From Enterococcus gallinarum NBRC 100675 (GTDB taxonomy: Bacteria; Bacillota; Bacilli; Lactobacillales; Enterococcaceae), in contig NZ_BCQE01000003.1 in assembly GCF_001544275.1 (NCBI RefSeq), forward strand, positions 100,191-164,190: a DNA stretch of 64,000 nucleotides, written 5' to 3'. Numbering within the stretch: the first letter of the stretch is position 1; each line of letters opens with the position of its first letter. Both the position numbers and the translations under genes were made by a program. The notes below the pieces were generated by a model, which saw only the letters and a program-made list of their open reading frames with translations, was not told where the DNA came from and made no database searches. Shown piece by piece: positions 34,796 to 45,881 of the stretch.

Positions 34796-36826
34796 TTAAT
34801 CAAAAAATTGATTGTCTCGTTTTTCTGCTGCTAAATAATCGGCTAGCGCTTGATACTCCGGTAAAATCTGCCATTGGTGCTTCTGCCAGATTTGAGTTGC
34901 TTCTACTTGTGCAACTTCAAGAATATGGGCATCGGCTACTAAATCGGCTGCGGCGAATTCAGGTAAACCTGATTGACGATTACCAAAGACTTCCCCGGGA
35001 CCTCGCAATTGCAGATCTTTTTCACTGACGACAAAGCCATTGGTGGTTTCAGTCATGATTTTCATCCGCTCTATTCCGGTTTCATTTTTGGGATTTGCCA
35101 CCAAAATACAGTAAGAAGCATCTGCACCACGGCCGACACGCCCCCGCAACTGGTGCAACTGAGCTAACCCAAAACGATCTGCATCAATAATCAACATGAC
35201 TGTCGCATTGGGTACATTTACCCCTACTTCAATAACTGTCGTTGATACCAAGATCTGTAACTGGTTGTCCTTGAACTCTTCCATGATCGCGTCTTTTTCT
35301 ATATTTTTCATTTTGCCGTGGAGAATGCCCACTTGGTAGTTAGGGGCAAAATAAGCCTGCAGCTGCTCGTAAATCTCCGTAGCATTCTTGACATCTAACA
35401 TTTCTGATTCTTCAATCAGCGGACAGATCACATACATTTGATGTCCTTTCGCTAATTCCTGACGAGCCCAGTCCAGCACAGATTCCAATTGAGGTGGTCG
35501 TACCCAACGCGTTTCGACCGGAATCCGGCCAGCTGGCATCTCATCGATGATGGAAACATCCATCTCACCATAGGCCGTGATGGCCAAGGTTCGTGGTATC
35601 GGCGTCGCCGTCATGAACAAAACATCCGGCAAATATCCTTTTTCTCGCAATATTTTTCGCTGATTGACACCAAAGCGATGCTGCTCATCTGTGATGACTA
35701 AACCTAGACGGGCAAAATTGACCCCTTCTTGGATCAACGCATGCGTCCCTACGACAATATCGATCTCACCTGCAGCCAATTGCTCCAAGATCACTCGCCG
35801 TTCCTTTGTCTTGGTGGACCCTGTCAGCAGTGCCGTTGTCACTTCTAGCGGATCAAATAACTGGTTAAGGCTTTCCAAATGTTGTTGTGCCAGAATCTCA
35901 GTTGGTACCATTAACGCCCCTTGAAAGCCAGCTGTCATAGTGGCGTACAGTGCGATAGCAGCCACAACTGTTTTGCCGCTACCGACATCTCCTTGCAGCA
36001 GTCGCTGCATATGTTGCGGACTTTTGAGGTCATGACAGATCTCGTTGGTGACTCGCTTTTGAGCAGCAGTCAATTCGAAAGGCAGTGTCTGGGTGAAAGC
36101 TTTTAACCGCTGAACATCATAGTCAATGGCTAAGCCGTTCTTTTCAGCCTTTTCGGAAATTTTCAATCCTTGGATCTGCATTTGAAATAGGAAGAACTCT
36201 TCAAAGATGATTCGCCGCTTTGCTTGATGACTTTCTTGCGGATCTTTTGGAAAGTGCATAGCTCGCATAGCAGTCTGGCGATCCAATAACCGATATTTCT
36301 CCGTTAAAGTTAGAGGTAAGATTTCCTCGATCTGGTCTCCGTATGATTCAAATGCCTGCCTGATCAAGTCAACCAGCACGCTTTGCCGTACCGATTTGTT
36401 TACATGATAGATAGGAGCGAAATCACCTGGCTTCTTGCTGCCAAGAATCTTCATCCCAGCTAGTGATTTCCGTTTCGCATCCCATTTCCCGTAAACCGCG
36501 ATTTCTTCAGACAAAACAACTTTATCTTTTAAATAGGGCTGATTAAAAAAGGAAACATTGAATACATCATGATCTTGCATCATTCGAAACTGCAGCCGAC
36601 TCTTTTTGTAACCAAAACGATTTACAACAGCCGGGGAAACAACGATTCCTTTGATCGTGACTTTTTCTTGATCTTGTATCTCGTTCAATTGACGCTCTTG
36701 AATATCTTCGTAGCGAAAGGGGTAATATCGCAATAAATCTTCGATTGTCTGGATTCCAAGCGCTGCGAGATCTTTTGCTCGCTTTTCTCCGACACCAGAC
36801 AAAACAGTGATTGGCTGATCAAGCAT
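34796..36826 (-). CDS. recG: ATP-dependent DNA helicase RecG
   Basis: Branch-migrating helicase that remodels stalled forks and Holliday junctions. The 676-residue protein starts with the wedge domain (PITVLSGVGEKRAKDLAALG), then helicase motifs: LLQGDVGSGKTVVAAIAL (motif I), TDEQHRFGVNQR (DEQH box), MTATPIPRT (motif III) and LHQLRGRVGRG (motif VI). The chosen ATG follows AGGAGGG by 5 nt; a TTG five codons earlier lies over the binding site. It is the first gene of recG-plsX-acpP. Confidence 0.96.
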   Translation of the reverse strand: MLDQPITVLSGVGEKRAKDLAALGIQTIEDLLRYYPFRYEDIQERQLNEIQDQEKVTIKGIVVSPAVVNRFGYKKSRLQFRMMQDHDVFNVSFFNQPYLKDKVVLSEEIAVYGKWDAKRKSLAGMKILGSKKPGDFAPIYHVNKSVRQSVLVDLIRQAFESYGDQIEEILPLTLTEKYRLLDRQTAMRAMHFPKDPQESHQAKRRIIFEEFFLFQMQIQGLKISEKAEKNGLAIDYDVQRLKAFTQTLPFELTAAQKRVTNEICHDLKSPQHMQRLLQGDVGSGKTVVAAIALYATMTAGFQGALMVPTEILAQQHLESLNQLFDPLEVTTALLTGSTKTKERRVILEQLAAGEIDIVVGTHALIQEGVNFARLGLVITDEQHRFGVNQRKILREKGYLPDVLFMTATPIPRTLAITAYGEMDVSIIDEMPAGRIPVETRWVRPPQLESVLDWARQELAKGHQMYVICPLIEESEMLDVKNATEIYEQLQAYFAPNYQVGILHGKMKNIEKDAIMEEFKDNQLQILVSTTVIEVGVNVPNATVMLIIDADRFGLAQLHQLRGRVGRGADASYCILVANPKNETGIERMKIMTETTNGFVVSEKDLQLRGPGEVFGNRQSGLPEFAAADLVADAHILEVAQVEATQIWQKHQWQILPEYQALADYLAAEKRDNQFFD

Positions 36827-36949
36827 TTCTTCCCTCCTCAAAACTAGTTGTTTGCAGATTGCTTTCTTTATTTTACTCTTCTCTGTTTAAATTACGAAGA
36901 ATTTGAATGAAAAAAGATGAGCAAAAACAGGCTGTTTCTCTATCAATCA

Positions 36950-36997
36950 AAAAAGAGACGGAAACAAAAATCGCCCTGCGACTTTTGCCCCGTCTGC
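36950..36997 (-). terminator. Terminator of yloU-fakA
   Basis: Minus strand: an imperfect but long stem, AGACGGGGCAAAAGTCGC with GCGATTTTTGTTTCCGTCT, followed by CTTTTTTG, just past the fakA stop codon. Confidence 0.85.
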
Positions 36998-37006
36998 TTT
37001 CAAGTT

Positions 37007-38680
37007 TTATTCAGCCGAGAAAAGATACGGATAAACAGGTTGATCTCCTTGATGGATCTCCACTTCGATCTCCGGATAGATTTCTGTCAATGCTGCTTCG
37101 ATTTTTGCTGCTTCTTTTGCTTTTCCTTCTTCGCCGATAATAATCGTAACGATTTCTGTTTCATCTGAAATCATCTTCTGCAATGTATCCATGGAAGCAG
37201 AGAAACAATCGGGTACAGAAACCACGATTTTCCCATCAACCATTCCCAAGAAATCACCTTCTGTGATTTCAATTCCATCGATCGCTGTATTACGAATCGC
37301 GTGTGTCACCGAACCACTGACAACACTTGACAAGATTTCAGTCATCGCTTGTTGATTTTCCGCTAACGTTGCTTGTTCATTGAAGGCCAACATTGCTGTC
37401 ATCCCTTGTGAAATCGTACGGGTCTCAACAACAGCGACTGGGATGTCCGATACTTCTGCTGCTTGTTGTGCAGCCATAAAGATATTCTTATTGTTTGGTA
37501 AGACGATAACCTGATCTGCGTTCACTTCATTGATAGCAGTCACGATGTCTTCCGTGCTTGGATTCATCGTTTGACCACCGCTGATCACATAGCTTGCACC
37601 TAAGCTGGTAAATAGTTTATTTAATCCATCACCGGCTGCGATAGCAATGATTGCATAAGGTGTACGCGGACGTTTCACTGCAGCAGAGGGTTGATCGTGC
37701 TCCAGAATTGTTTCATGCTGTACACGCATATTATCCACCTTGATCTTGATCAAAGAACCAAATTTTTGGCCATAGTTCATGACTTCACCTGGATGTTCTG
37801 TGTGTACATGGACTTTGATAATCTCATCGTCATTGACGACTAAAAGAGAATCTCCAAGTTCGTTTAGATAATTTCGGAATGTTTCATAATCAAACGTACT
37901 GTCCACTGTTGGTCCTTCACCAATTTTGACCATGATCTCTGTACAATAACCGAATTTGATGTCTTCTGTAGCCATTTGTCCTTGAACGCTGCGATGATGT
38001 TCGGCATTGACCATTTCATCCATTGCTGCTGGTGTTGGTTCATAGACCTCATTGGCTTGATATTCTCCAGTCAGTGCATTTAAGAACCCTTCATAAATGA
38101 ACAATAATCCTTGGCCACCACTATCGACTACACCAACTTCTTTCAAGACTGGCAATAGATCTGGTGTTTTGGCTAGCGCACGTTTTGCTCCGTGAACGAC
38201 TGCTTTCATGACTTCTACACAGTCATCACTAGTTTGTGCTTTTTTCTCACCGTATTCTGCAGCAATACGTGCTACTGTCAGAATCGTTCCTTCTACGGGT
38301 TTCATGACTGCTTTATAGGCGGTTTCGACCCCATGTGTAAAGGCTTGTGCCAATTCTGGCGCAGTTAATGTTTCGACCGTGGGGATCGCTTTAGCAAATC
38401 CACGGAACAATTGAGACAAAATGACGCCTGAGTTTCCTCGTGCGCCCATTAGTAGTCCTTTTGAAAGAGTTGTGGCAAGATCGCCCACTTTTTCTGAAGT
38501 GGCATCTGCTACTGCTTTAGCACCGCTTGTCATTGATAAATTCATATTCGTTCCTGTATCTCCATCAGGTACTGGAAATACATTCAATGAATTGACAAAC
38601 TCTGCATTTACTTGTAGACGAGCCGCGCCTGCCTGCACCATCTCTTGAAACTGACCTGCGCTGATATTCGTTACCTTCAC
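37007..38680 (-). CDS. fakA: Fatty acid kinase catalytic subunit FakA (DAK2 domain, YloV)
   Basis: Phosphorylates exogenous fatty acids held by FakB, feeding PlsX/PlsY lipid synthesis. The 557-residue protein has an N-terminal DAK2 kinase domain with the nucleotide/Mg motif FPVPDGDTGTNMNLSMTSG near residue 35 and GARGNSGVILSQLFRGFA. A middle domain and a C-terminal DegV-like part (about residues 330-550, GASYVISGGQTMNPSTEDI) follow. GTG start, 7 nt after AAGGAGG. It is 44 nt downstream of yloU. Chromosomal proximity to plsX and acpP supports the lipid role. Confidence 0.93.
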   Translation of the reverse strand: MKVTNISAGQFQEMVQAGAARLQVNAEFVNSLNVFPVPDGDTGTNMNLSMTSGAKAVADATSEKVGDLATTLSKGLLMGARGNSGVILSQLFRGFAKAIPTVETLTAPELAQAFTHGVETAYKAVMKPVEGTILTVARIAAEYGEKKAQTSDDCVEVMKAVVHGAKRALAKTPDLLPVLKEVGVVDSGGQGLLFIYEGFLNALTGEYQANEVYEPTPAAMDEMVNAEHHRSVQGQMATEDIKFGYCTEIMVKIGEGPTVDSTFDYETFRNYLNELGDSLLVVNDDEIIKVHVHTEHPGEVMNYGQKFGSLIKIKVDNMRVQHETILEHDQPSAAVKRPRTPYAIIAIAAGDGLNKLFTSLGASYVISGGQTMNPSTEDIVTAINEVNADQVIVLPNNKNIFMAAQQAAEVSDIPVAVVETRTISQGMTAMLAFNEQATLAENQQAMTEILSSVVSGSVTHAIRNTAIDGIEITEGDFLGMVDGKIVVSVPDCFSASMDTLQKMISDETEIVTIIIGEEGKAKEAAKIEAALTEIYPEIEVEIHQGDQPVYPYLFSAE

Positions 38681-38724
38681 TGATAATCCTCCTTAAAATC
38701 ATCCGCCGCAAGCGGATCACTTGC

Positions 38725-39087
38725 CTAATCTGGCAGTACACGTACACCTTGGACAAAAACATTCACTGAATTTGCTGAAACGCCTAGCATTGTTTCAAGA
38801 TTATATTTCACTTTTTCTTGCACATTGCGGGAAACTTCAGAAATTTTTGTACCATAGCTAACGATCGTGTAGACATCCACTGCAATACCGTTTTCTTCTT
38901 GACGAACAACGACACCGCGAGAATAGTTTTCTTTGCGTAAAATTTCATTGATGTTGTCCTTGATCTGTTTCTTGCTGGCCATGCCCACAATACCAAACAC
39001 ATCTGTTGCTGCGCCACCGACAACTGTGGCGATGACCTCGTTGCTGATTTCAATAATACCTGATGAGGTTTTGATTTTTACAGCCAT
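38725..39087 (-). CDS. yloU: Asp23/Gls24 family protein YloU
   Basis: A 120-residue Asp23-family protein, partner gene of fakA throughout Firmicutes. Start MAVKIKTSSGIIEISNEVIA, then ATDVFGIVGM, VDVYTIVSYGTKI and SVNVFVQGVRV. Role unproven; the strict pairing with fakA suggests a link to membrane lipid metabolism. AAGGAGG precedes the ATG. Divergent from rpmB. Confidence 0.9.
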   Translation of the reverse strand: MAVKIKTSSGIIEISNEVIATVVGGAATDVFGIVGMASKKQIKDNINEILRKENYSRGVVVRQEENGIAVDVYTIVSYGTKISEVSRNVQEKVKYNLETMLGVSANSVNVFVQGVRVLPD

Positions 39088-39353
39088 AATATAGCCTCCT
39101 TAAGCGGGATATTCCCATCTTTCTTCTCTCACATTTTATCATAGCTGCTAGTCAAATAAAAGGATGTGACTTATGAAAAGGGGCTTGGCATCAGATATTC
39201 TTGTATTCTGACCTTGTTTAATTTACAATGTTTACTGCTAAAAGTCAATCTTTCTTGAAAATTACCCTTGCATTTTCTAACTTTCTATGATAAATTCAGA
39301 TGGTATGAGCTGAAATAGCGCTCCAACATCAAGGCAAAGGAGGAAATAACCAC

Positions 39354-39542
39354 ATGGCTAAAGTTTGTTACTTTACTGGACGTAAAACTACAAGTGGAAA
39401 CAACCGTTCACACGCAATGAATGCGACAAAACGTACTGTGAAACCTAACTTGCAAAAAGTTCGCGTTATGATTGACGGAAAACCTAAAAAAGTTTGGGTG
39501 TCAACTCGTGCTTTGAAATCTGGAAAAGTTGAGCGCGTATAA
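39354..39542 (+). CDS. rpmB: 50S ribosomal protein L28
   Basis: Late-assembling large-subunit protein of 62 residues. [20 protein letters not shown] and [20 protein letters not shown] are standard. It has one cysteine, so this is not the zinc-cluster form with two CxxC pairs. AAAGGAGG precedes the ATG. Monocistronic and divergent from yloU-fakA, the arrangement found in Bacillus. Confidence 0.96.
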   Translation: MAKVCYFTGRKTTSGNNRSHAMNATKRTVKPNLQKVRVMIDGKPKKVWVSTRALKSGKVERV

Positions 39543-39560
39543 TCTTAACCACACATTTTC

Positions 39561-39586
39561 GGCCGTTCTTGCGAGCGGTCTTTTTT
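39561..39586 (+). terminator. Terminator of rpmB
   Basis: GGCCGTTC / GAGCGGTC stem with wobble pairs, followed by six T. Confidence 0.85.
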
Positions 39587-39721
39587 GTTGTCTTCCGTTT
39601 CATTCCTCCTTTCCTTTCTTATGTCCTTTGTTTTTTCTTTAAACAGCTAATGACATTGTTTTTTTAATCCTTTGAATTATGGTACACTAATAAAAAATTC
39701 ATAAGGATTAGGTGACTATTC

Positions 39722-42352
39722 TTGGCTACTATCAAATCATTCATCAAACAACATTGGCCTTATATGACCGCCAGTTTTCTGCTGCCGTTACTGATTATGG
39801 CAGTCATTTATTTAACGATCGGAATCTATCCCGGCAGCAGCCGCAGTGTCTTAGCGAGCGATGCCTTTTCGCAATTTTCGAATTTCCATGCCAGTTTTCG
39901 TAATGTCTTATTAGGCAAGCAGAGTATCTTCTATACTTGGAATGCCTCTTTAGGGTTGAACTATCTTGCACTGATCTCTTACTATTTAGGTGGTCTTTTT
40001 ACGCCGCTGGTTTTATTGTTTCCCAATCAATTGATGCCAGATACGCTCTATGTGCTGACACTTTTGAAAATCGGCAGCGCCGGACTCGCATTTTGGTTTT
40101 ACGCGAGTCAAACATTTAAAATCCAACGGTGGCATCATGTTACGCTTGCTGTCTGCTATGCGTTGATGTCCTTTATCACTGCTCACTCCGAATTGATCAT
40201 GTGGCTAGATGCACTTATTTACCTGCCATTAGTGATTCTAGGGATTGATCGGCTCTTGCAACAAAAAAAACCGACTCTTCTGTTTGTCAGTTACCTACTG
40301 TTATTTATCTCAAGTTTTTATATGGGATTCATGATCGGAGTGTTCTCCGTCTTGTATCTATTCGTGCAATTAGGTCGCGATTGGAAGCAAAACAAGAAAG
40401 CAATCATCCCTTACGGCATCACTTCTTTATTAGCCGGTGGGGCTTCCATGATCATCATTTTGCCTGCTGTACTTGATTTACGTTCAAATGGGGAAGAATT
40501 GTCCACTATCACGAAGTTCAAGACAGAAGCTACTGGTGTTTTCGATCTTGTAATGAAAAATATGATTGGCGTATATGATACAACTAAATACGGTTCGATC
40601 CCGTTTATTTATATTGGCCTACTGCCATTACTACTTTGTATTTTATACTTTGTTTCTAAGAGAATTCCTTTAAAAGATAAACTGCTATATGCTGGATTGT
40701 TTAGCATTTTGATCGCCAGTTTCTATATCGTTCCCTTGAATCTCTTCTGGCATGGGATGCATGCCCCAAACATGTTCTTGTTCCGCTATGCCTATTTGTT
40801 CTCCTTTCTAGTGATTCTTTTGGCTGGTTATGGTTGGGAACAGCTGCAGCAAAAAGACCGAGGTCTGTTTGTGATTGTCGGACTATCTACGATTGCTCTC
40901 TTTGCACTTTCTTATGGACTGGGAGGAAACTCGTATGAATTCGTCACCACAGCCTCTTTTGCGTTAACGATTGTTTTCTTTGCCCTTTACTTGCTGTGTA
41001 TCGGTTTCGGTCAACTTGGTATGCTAACTAAAAAGAAAGTGGCACTTCTCTTGTTGGTTTTCGTTTGCGGTGAAATGGCGATCAACACGAGTGGGATGGT
41101 TCGCGGAATCTTAAATGATTGGAATTACGCCTCTCGAAGTCTGTTCACTGATCCTTATCCTTCAATCAAGCAATTGGTGGATCAAGCCGATAAAGACAAT
41201 GAGACCTTTTTCCGTTTGGAAAATCTGGATCCCGTTTCTTCCAATGACAGTATCAACTATGGTTACAGCGGTGTCAGCATGTTTTCTTCAATCCGCAACC
41301 GCAACTCCTCTAGTTACTTAGATAAATTAGGTTTTCGTTCAAGAGGAACGAATCTTAATATCCGTTATCCGAATAATACATTGCTAATGGATGCTTTCAC
41401 CGGCATCAAATACAATATTAGCAAACAAAACTTAACAAAATACGGTTTTGAACGCGTAGGAGAAGCTGGAGACTACAAGCTTTATCAAAATAGCAACGCT
41501 CTTCCCCTTGCCATGTTAGCAGAGCCTTCGATCAATAAGATCCAACAGCCTGCCAACGACAATCTAACCAGCCAGAAGAATTTGATCAACGGTTTGGCAA
41601 ACATTGAACAAAACTATTTTGATTTTCAACCGATCACTGTCATTCACAGCAAAAACACCGATATCACTGAAAATGGCATGTACACGACATTCCAAGAGCA
41701 AGAAAGCAATGTGGCGAAAGAGATTACTTGGCAAGTAGAAGTACCTGCTCATTCCCAAGCCTATCTTAGTCTGTATCCGGCAAACTTCGGTGAATTAGAG
41801 AGTTCTACAGCTACGATCACTGTGAACGGGGAACAGCGGGAAAGTCAAATTGGAATCAATGGTCAATATTATGATCTAGGCTACTATGATACGGCAACGA
41901 CCGTGCAGTTTACGGCAAGTTTCTATGGCACTCAGTCAATTTCTTTCCAAAACCCACAGGTGGTGACATTAGACACTACCGCCTTTCAACGGGCAATCGA
42001 TGCCATTCAAGAGAGAGGTGTTGCGATGACTGTCGGCAAACAAAATGCCGAAGCCGATATCACTACTGAGAAAGAACAGCAGCTTATCACTACGATTCCT
42101 TATGACAAGGGCTGGTCTGCCAAACTGGATGGCAAACCTATCGCTATTGACGCTTTCCAAGATGCGTTTATCAGTGTGAAGATCCCAAGCGGTACCCACC
42201 ATCTTGAACTGACTTATTTACCGCAAGGTTTTGTGATCGGAGTCATTTTATTCTTTAGCTGCCTACTGCTCTTTATTTTGTTCCGCTATTTCTATCAAAG
42301 AAAAGTAGCAGCTGAGATAGAACACACACCCACAGACAAGCCAGGCAGATGA
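39722..42352 (+). CDS. YfhO family membrane protein
   Basis: A large polytopic protein of 876 residues: about a dozen membrane helices in residues 15-480, an extracytoplasmic domain of about 350 residues, and a last helix at about 835-855 (GFVIGVILFFSCLLLFILF) with a short basic tail. DAFSQFSNFHASFRNVL and NASLGLNYLALISYYLGG are typical of YfhO. The fold is related to GT-C glycosyltransferases. YfhO-type proteins have been linked to glycosylation of lipoteichoic acid or other envelope polymers; the substrate here is unknown. TTG start at 39722 behind AAGGATTAGGTG; no suitable ATG is near. Single gene. Confidence 0.85.
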   Translation: MATIKSFIKQHWPYMTASFLLPLLIMAVIYLTIGIYPGSSRSVLASDAFSQFSNFHASFRNVLLGKQSIFYTWNASLGLNYLALISYYLGGLFTPLVLLFPNQLMPDTLYVLTLLKIGSAGLAFWFYASQTFKIQRWHHVTLAVCYALMSFITAHSELIMWLDALIYLPLVILGIDRLLQQKKPTLLFVSYLLLFISSFYMGFMIGVFSVLYLFVQLGRDWKQNKKAIIPYGITSLLAGGASMIIILPAVLDLRSNGEELSTITKFKTEATGVFDLVMKNMIGVYDTTKYGSIPFIYIGLLPLLLCILYFVSKRIPLKDKLLYAGLFSILIASFYIVPLNLFWHGMHAPNMFLFRYAYLFSFLVILLAGYGWEQLQQKDRGLFVIVGLSTIALFALSYGLGGNSYEFVTTASFALTIVFFALYLLCIGFGQLGMLTKKKVALLLLVFVCGEMAINTSGMVRGILNDWNYASRSLFTDPYPSIKQLVDQADKDNETFFRLENLDPVSSNDSINYGYSGVSMFSSIRNRNSSSYLDKLGFRSRGTNLNIRYPNNTLLMDAFTGIKYNISKQNLTKYGFERVGEAGDYKLYQNSNALPLAMLAEPSINKIQQPANDNLTSQKNLINGLANIEQNYFDFQPITVIHSKNTDITENGMYTTFQEQESNVAKEITWQVEVPAHSQAYLSLYPANFGELESSTATITVNGEQRESQIGINGQYYDLGYYDTATTVQFTASFYGTQSISFQNPQVVTLDTTAFQRAIDAIQERGVAMTVGKQNAEADITTEKEQQLITTIPYDKGWSAKLDGKPIAIDAFQDAFISVKIPSGTHHLELTYLPQGFVIGVILFFSCLLLFILFRYFYQRKVAAEIEHTPTDKPGR

Positions 42353-42402
42353 GAGCAATCGATACCTTCTTTATCTGCCACAATAGCAGTCAGCTGCGAA
42401 AA

Positions 42403-42460
42403 GAAGCGCCCCCCAACGGATCGATACGAATCGAACCTTAGGAGGCGCTTCTTTCTTTTA
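42403..42460. terminator. Convergent terminator between yfhO-like gene and truA
   Basis: GAAGCGCC ... GGCGCTTC arms around a roughly 35-nt AT/GC-mixed loop (containing CGAT/ATCG pairs), with T-rich flanks on both strands. Confidence 0.75.
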
Positions 42461-42468
42461 GTTCTCTT

Positions 42469-43212
42469 TTATTCATAGGCTACGCGAACCAAATACAACC
42501 CTTCCGGATGAGCAGTAGGTCCAGCGGCATTGCGGTCTTTTTGGGCAATAATGGCGGGAATGCTATCTGCTGGTAAGCGTCCATTACCGATCTTCAACAG
42601 GGTTCCGACCATGATGCGGATCATTTTATATAAGAAGCCATCGCCTCGAAAGGTAAAGAGTAGTTCGTCTCCGGCCTCATTCACTTCCATACTAGCTTGG
42701 TGAATCGTCCGGACTTTATCTTCTACGGAGCTGCCAGTGGCACAAAAACTGGTAAAATCATGCGTACCTAATAAATCGGGTAAAGCTTGCTGGATTTTCA
42801 TTAGGTCCAACGGATACGGGTAATAGCTTGCGTAATATCTACGAAAAGGGCTTCGTGGTTTGCCGATATCTACGCGAAATTGATAGGTCTTCTCCCGCAC
42901 AAGATAGCGGGCGTGAAAGTGTTCATCGACGATTTCCACCTGTTTCACAGCAATATCTTCCGGTGTTTGTGTATCAAGTCCAAAGCGCATTTTTTCTAAT
43001 GGACGTTCGTCAAAGTCAAAATGAATCACTTGACCTAAAGCATGGACACCCGCATCGGTCCGTCCTGAACCGTGGATTTGGACTGCTTGTCCATTGTTCA
43101 TGCGAGTCAATGTTTTTTCGATTTCTTCTTGTACTGTGCGTCCATTGGGTTGGCGCTGAAATCCTTGGAAATTGGTGCCATCGTAAGCAATCGTTGCTTT
43201 ATAACGTACCAT
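42469..43212 (-). CDS. truA: tRNA pseudouridine(38-40) synthase
   Basis: Converts uridine 38-40 in the tRNA anticodon stem-loop to pseudouridine. The 247-residue protein shows [14 protein letters not shown], the catalytic Asp in [14 protein letters not shown], and [16 protein letters not shown]. The ATG at 43212 follows AGGTGAG; six extra residues are possible but unlikely. It is the last gene of ecfA1-ecfA2-ecfT-truA, the usual Firmicutes order, with 67 nt between ecfT and truA. Confidence 0.95.
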   Translation of the reverse strand: MVRYKATIAYDGTNFQGFQRQPNGRTVQEEIEKTLTRMNNGQAVQIHGSGRTDAGVHALGQVIHFDFDERPLEKMRFGLDTQTPEDIAVKQVEIVDEHFHARYLVREKTYQFRVDIGKPRSPFRRYYASYYPYPLDLMKIQQALPDLLGTHDFTSFCATGSSVEDKVRTIHQASMEVNEAGDELLFTFRGDGFLYKMIRIMVGTLLKIGNGRLPADSIPAIIAQKDRNAAGPTAHPEGLYLVRVAYE

Positions 43213-43279
43213 CTTCTCACCTGCTTTCATTTTCTCAAAAAAATCTGAGGAGCCGATTGCACTCCCCAGACATTTACTT

Positions 43280-44077
43280 TTATCCTCTTAATAATACTAA
43301 ACCTACTGTAAAGAGCACAAAGACCAACACTACGAGTGTGTCGCGGTTGTGCCAGTGAAGAATCCGATACTTGGTCCGCCCTTCACCGCCTTGATAGCCT
43401 CTAGCCTCCATGGCTGTAGCTAGGTCCTCTGCCCGGTTAAAACTGCTGACAAACAAAGGGATCAGCAATGGGACGATAGCTTTCATCTTTTGCAACAACC
43501 CGCCTTCTCCGAAATCGACTCCGCGGGCACGCTGGGCATTCATAATTTTCTCAGTCTCATCCATTAATGTCGGCACAAAGCGAAGTGCGATCGACAGCAT
43601 CAAAGAAATTTCATGCACGGGAAATCGGATGGCTTTTAATGGGCGTAATATATATTCGATTGCATCTGACAACTCCAAAGGTGGTGTCGTCAACGTCAGC
43701 AATGTCGACATAAAAATAATCAAAACAAAACGGCAAAAAATGAACGCACCATTCTGCAAACCAAATTCGGTAATATTGAAGATCCACCAGGACCAATAGA
43801 CTTCTCCACCCGTCGTAAAGAGAATCTGCAATGCTACAGTGAATAAAATCAGCCAGATCAACGGGCGAACACCACGAACGAAAAAACCCAAATCAATTTT
43901 GGAAAGAAAAATGCTAAATAGCGTAAAAACAGCTGCCAAAAGATAGCTCTGCCAATTGTTTGCCAAAAAAATGATTCCAATAAAATAAAAACTGGCAAGT
44001 AATTTCACCCGTGGATCGAGTTTATGGATAAAGGAATCTCCTGGAATAAAGCGGCCAAAGATTAGTTTATTCATCAT
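43280..44077 (-). CDS. ecfT: ECF transporter transmembrane subunit EcfT
   Basis: Scaffold membrane subunit that joins the two ATPases to any of several vitamin S components. The 265-residue protein begins with [20 protein letters not shown], has several helices, and shows the two Ala-Arg-Gly coupling motifs ([14 protein letters not shown] and [12 protein letters not shown]). It overlaps ecfA2 by 11 nt. Likely clients visible in the window are BioY and the S component at 60.4 kb. Confidence 0.95.
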   Translation of the reverse strand: MMNKLIFGRFIPGDSFIHKLDPRVKLLASFYFIGIIFLANNWQSYLLAAVFTLFSIFLSKIDLGFFVRGVRPLIWLILFTVALQILFTTGGEVYWSWWIFNITEFGLQNGAFIFCRFVLIIFMSTLLTLTTPPLELSDAIEYILRPLKAIRFPVHEISLMLSIALRFVPTLMDETEKIMNAQRARGVDFGEGGLLQKMKAIVPLLIPLFVSSFNRAEDLATAMEARGYQGGEGRTKYRILHWHNRDTLVVLVFVLFTVGLVLLRG

Positions 44078-44933
44078 TTGCGGTCGCCTCCTTTGCTACG
44101 AGTTGATCCGCAAGTTCTTCTGCTGTCAATGGCAAGCGTTCGAAATGCAACCCTTTCGCTTGCAACAACGCTGCAAAAGCAGTTGCTGTTGGTACGCCTA
44201 ATTGTTTTTCTTGTAGCCATTCGATATCTTGAAAAACATTCTTCGGTGCACCCTCTTTAACGATTCGTCCTTTTTCTAATACATAGACATAATCTGCAAA
44301 ATTAGCCACATCATCCATCAAATGGGTCACTAAGATGATGGTCATATTTTTCTCTTGATGGAGTCGATGGAACATCTCCATCATTTCTTTGCGTCCTTGT
44401 GGATCTAAACCCGCTGTCGGCTCATCTAATACCAATACTTCCGGTTCCATTGCTAAGACCCCGGCAATGGCTACTCGGCGCATCTGTCCTCCTGAGAGAT
44501 CAAATGGGGAACGTTCAAGAAAGCTTTCATCTAAACCAACGAGTTTAATGTACTCTTTCGCTAGTTCAGCTGCCGCTTCTTCACTCACACCAAAATTTTG
44601 GGGACCAAAAGCGATATCTCGAGCCACAGTTTCTTCAAACAATTGCGATTCAGGAAATTGAAAGACGATTCCTACTTTTTTACGCAATGGTTTTAAATTC
44701 TTATTATCAGTTTCAGGAGTGATCACGCGATCACCAATCGTCACTTTGCCCGCTGTTGGCTTTAATAATGCATTCAAGTGTTGTAGTAATGTTGATTTGC
44801 CACTACCAGTGTGACCCACCAATGCTGTATACGAGCCTTCTTTGATTTCGAGATCAATATCGAATAACACGCGTTGCTCAAATGGGGAATGCGGTTGATA
44901 AGTAAATGCTACTTTTTCAAAACGGATGTCCAT
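44067..44933 (-). CDS. ecfA2: ECF transporter ATPase EcfA2
   Basis: Second ATPase of the shared vitamin transporter module, 288 residues. Walker [17 protein letters not shown]-loop [14 protein letters not shown], signature [13 protein letters not shown] and Walker [16 protein letters not shown] are intact. Its start lies inside ecfA1 (25-nt overlap), with GGTGG 7 nt upstream of the ATG. Confidence 0.95.
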   Translation of the reverse strand: MDIRFEKVAFTYQPHSPFEQRVLFDIDLEIKEGSYTALVGHTGSGKSTLLQHLNALLKPTAGKVTIGDRVITPETDNKNLKPLRKKVGIVFQFPESQLFEETVARDIAFGPQNFGVSEEAAAELAKEYIKLVGLDESFLERSPFDLSGGQMRRVAIAGVLAMEPEVLVLDEPTAGLDPQGRKEMMEMFHRLHQEKNMTIILVTHLMDDVANFADYVYVLEKGRIVKEGAPKNVFQDIEWLQEKQLGVPTATAFAALLQAKGLHFERLPLTAEELADQLVAKEATANDE

Positions 44934-45745
44934 AGCCAATCCACCATTCCTTCCTCTGTCAAGTATGCTGCAGGCACAGAGATGCCGCGCTGTTTCAAAG
45001 CTGCCTTCAATTTTTCTGGAAAAGGCAAATCTAGACCCAATTCGATCAATTCTGGGCCAGCCGAAAAGATTTCTGCCGGCGTCCCTTCACGAACAAGTTC
45101 TCCTTGGCGCATGACCATGACCCGATTGGCATTGGCTGCCTCATCAATATCATGGGTGATTGACAGAACAGTTAAATTATTTTCTTCCTTGATTTTCTTG
45201 ATCGTTGAAATAACTTCTTCTCTTCCTTCAGGATCAAGCATACTAGTTGCCTCATCTAAAATGATGATATCGGGACGTAATGCCACAACACCAGCGATGG
45301 CTACTCGCTGTTTTTGTCCCCCAGAAAGTCTGGCTGGTTCTCGTGTTGCAAATTCTTCCATCCGGACTTGTTCTAGAGCATTTTTGACTCTGATCACCAT
45401 TTCGTCACGAGGAAGCCCTTGGTTCTCTAGACCAAATGCCACATCATCTTCTACAGTTGAACCGACAAATTGATTGTCGGGATTTTGAAAAACCATTCCG
45501 ACCATTTTACGGATATTCCAAATATTTTCTTCATTAAGCAGCATGTCTCCCACTGCAACGCTTCCTTCTTGCGGTAAAATCAAACCGTTGATCGTTTTGG
45601 CCAAGGTCGATTTTCCTGAACCGTTATGACCGATAAGCGCAACCCATTCTCCTTGCTCAATGGACAAAGAGACATTCTTCAACGCCGGACGATCTTCTTC
45701 GGTATAACGAACGGTGATAGCATTCAATTCAATGAGCGGCTTCAT
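44909..45745 (-). CDS. ecfA1: ECF transporter ATPase EcfA1
   Basis: First ATPase of the module, 278 residues. Walker [18 protein letters not shown]-loop [14 protein letters not shown], signature [13 protein letters not shown] and Walker [16 protein letters not shown], the usual A1 variant with [14 protein letters not shown] lies 6 nt before the ATG. The three ECF genes are tightly overlapped, implying fixed stoichiometry. They follow the ribosomal operon but a strong structured terminator separates them from rplQ. Confidence 0.95.
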   Translation of the reverse strand: MKPLIELNAITVRYTEEDRPALKNVSLSIEQGEWVALIGHNGSGKSTLAKTINGLILPQEGSVAVGDMLLNEENIWNIRKMVGMVFQNPDNQFVGSTVEDDVAFGLENQGLPRDEMVIRVKNALEQVRMEEFATREPARLSGGQKQRVAIAGVVALRPDIIILDEATSMLDPEGREEVISTIKKIKEENNLTVLSITHDIDEAANANRVMVMRQGELVREGTPAEIFSAGPELIELGLDLPFPEKLKAALKQRGISVPAAYLTEEGMVDWLWTSVLKK

Positions 45746-45881
45746 GATATACTCCTTCATTCCAGTTAATTCTTACTTACACTACCAAAAAAGTAAGTTA
45801 TTTTCAATCATTCCGATGAGATTTCCAAACAGAACTTTGTTTTCACTTGCCATGACCTATCAAGACAGATCATCGAAAGTA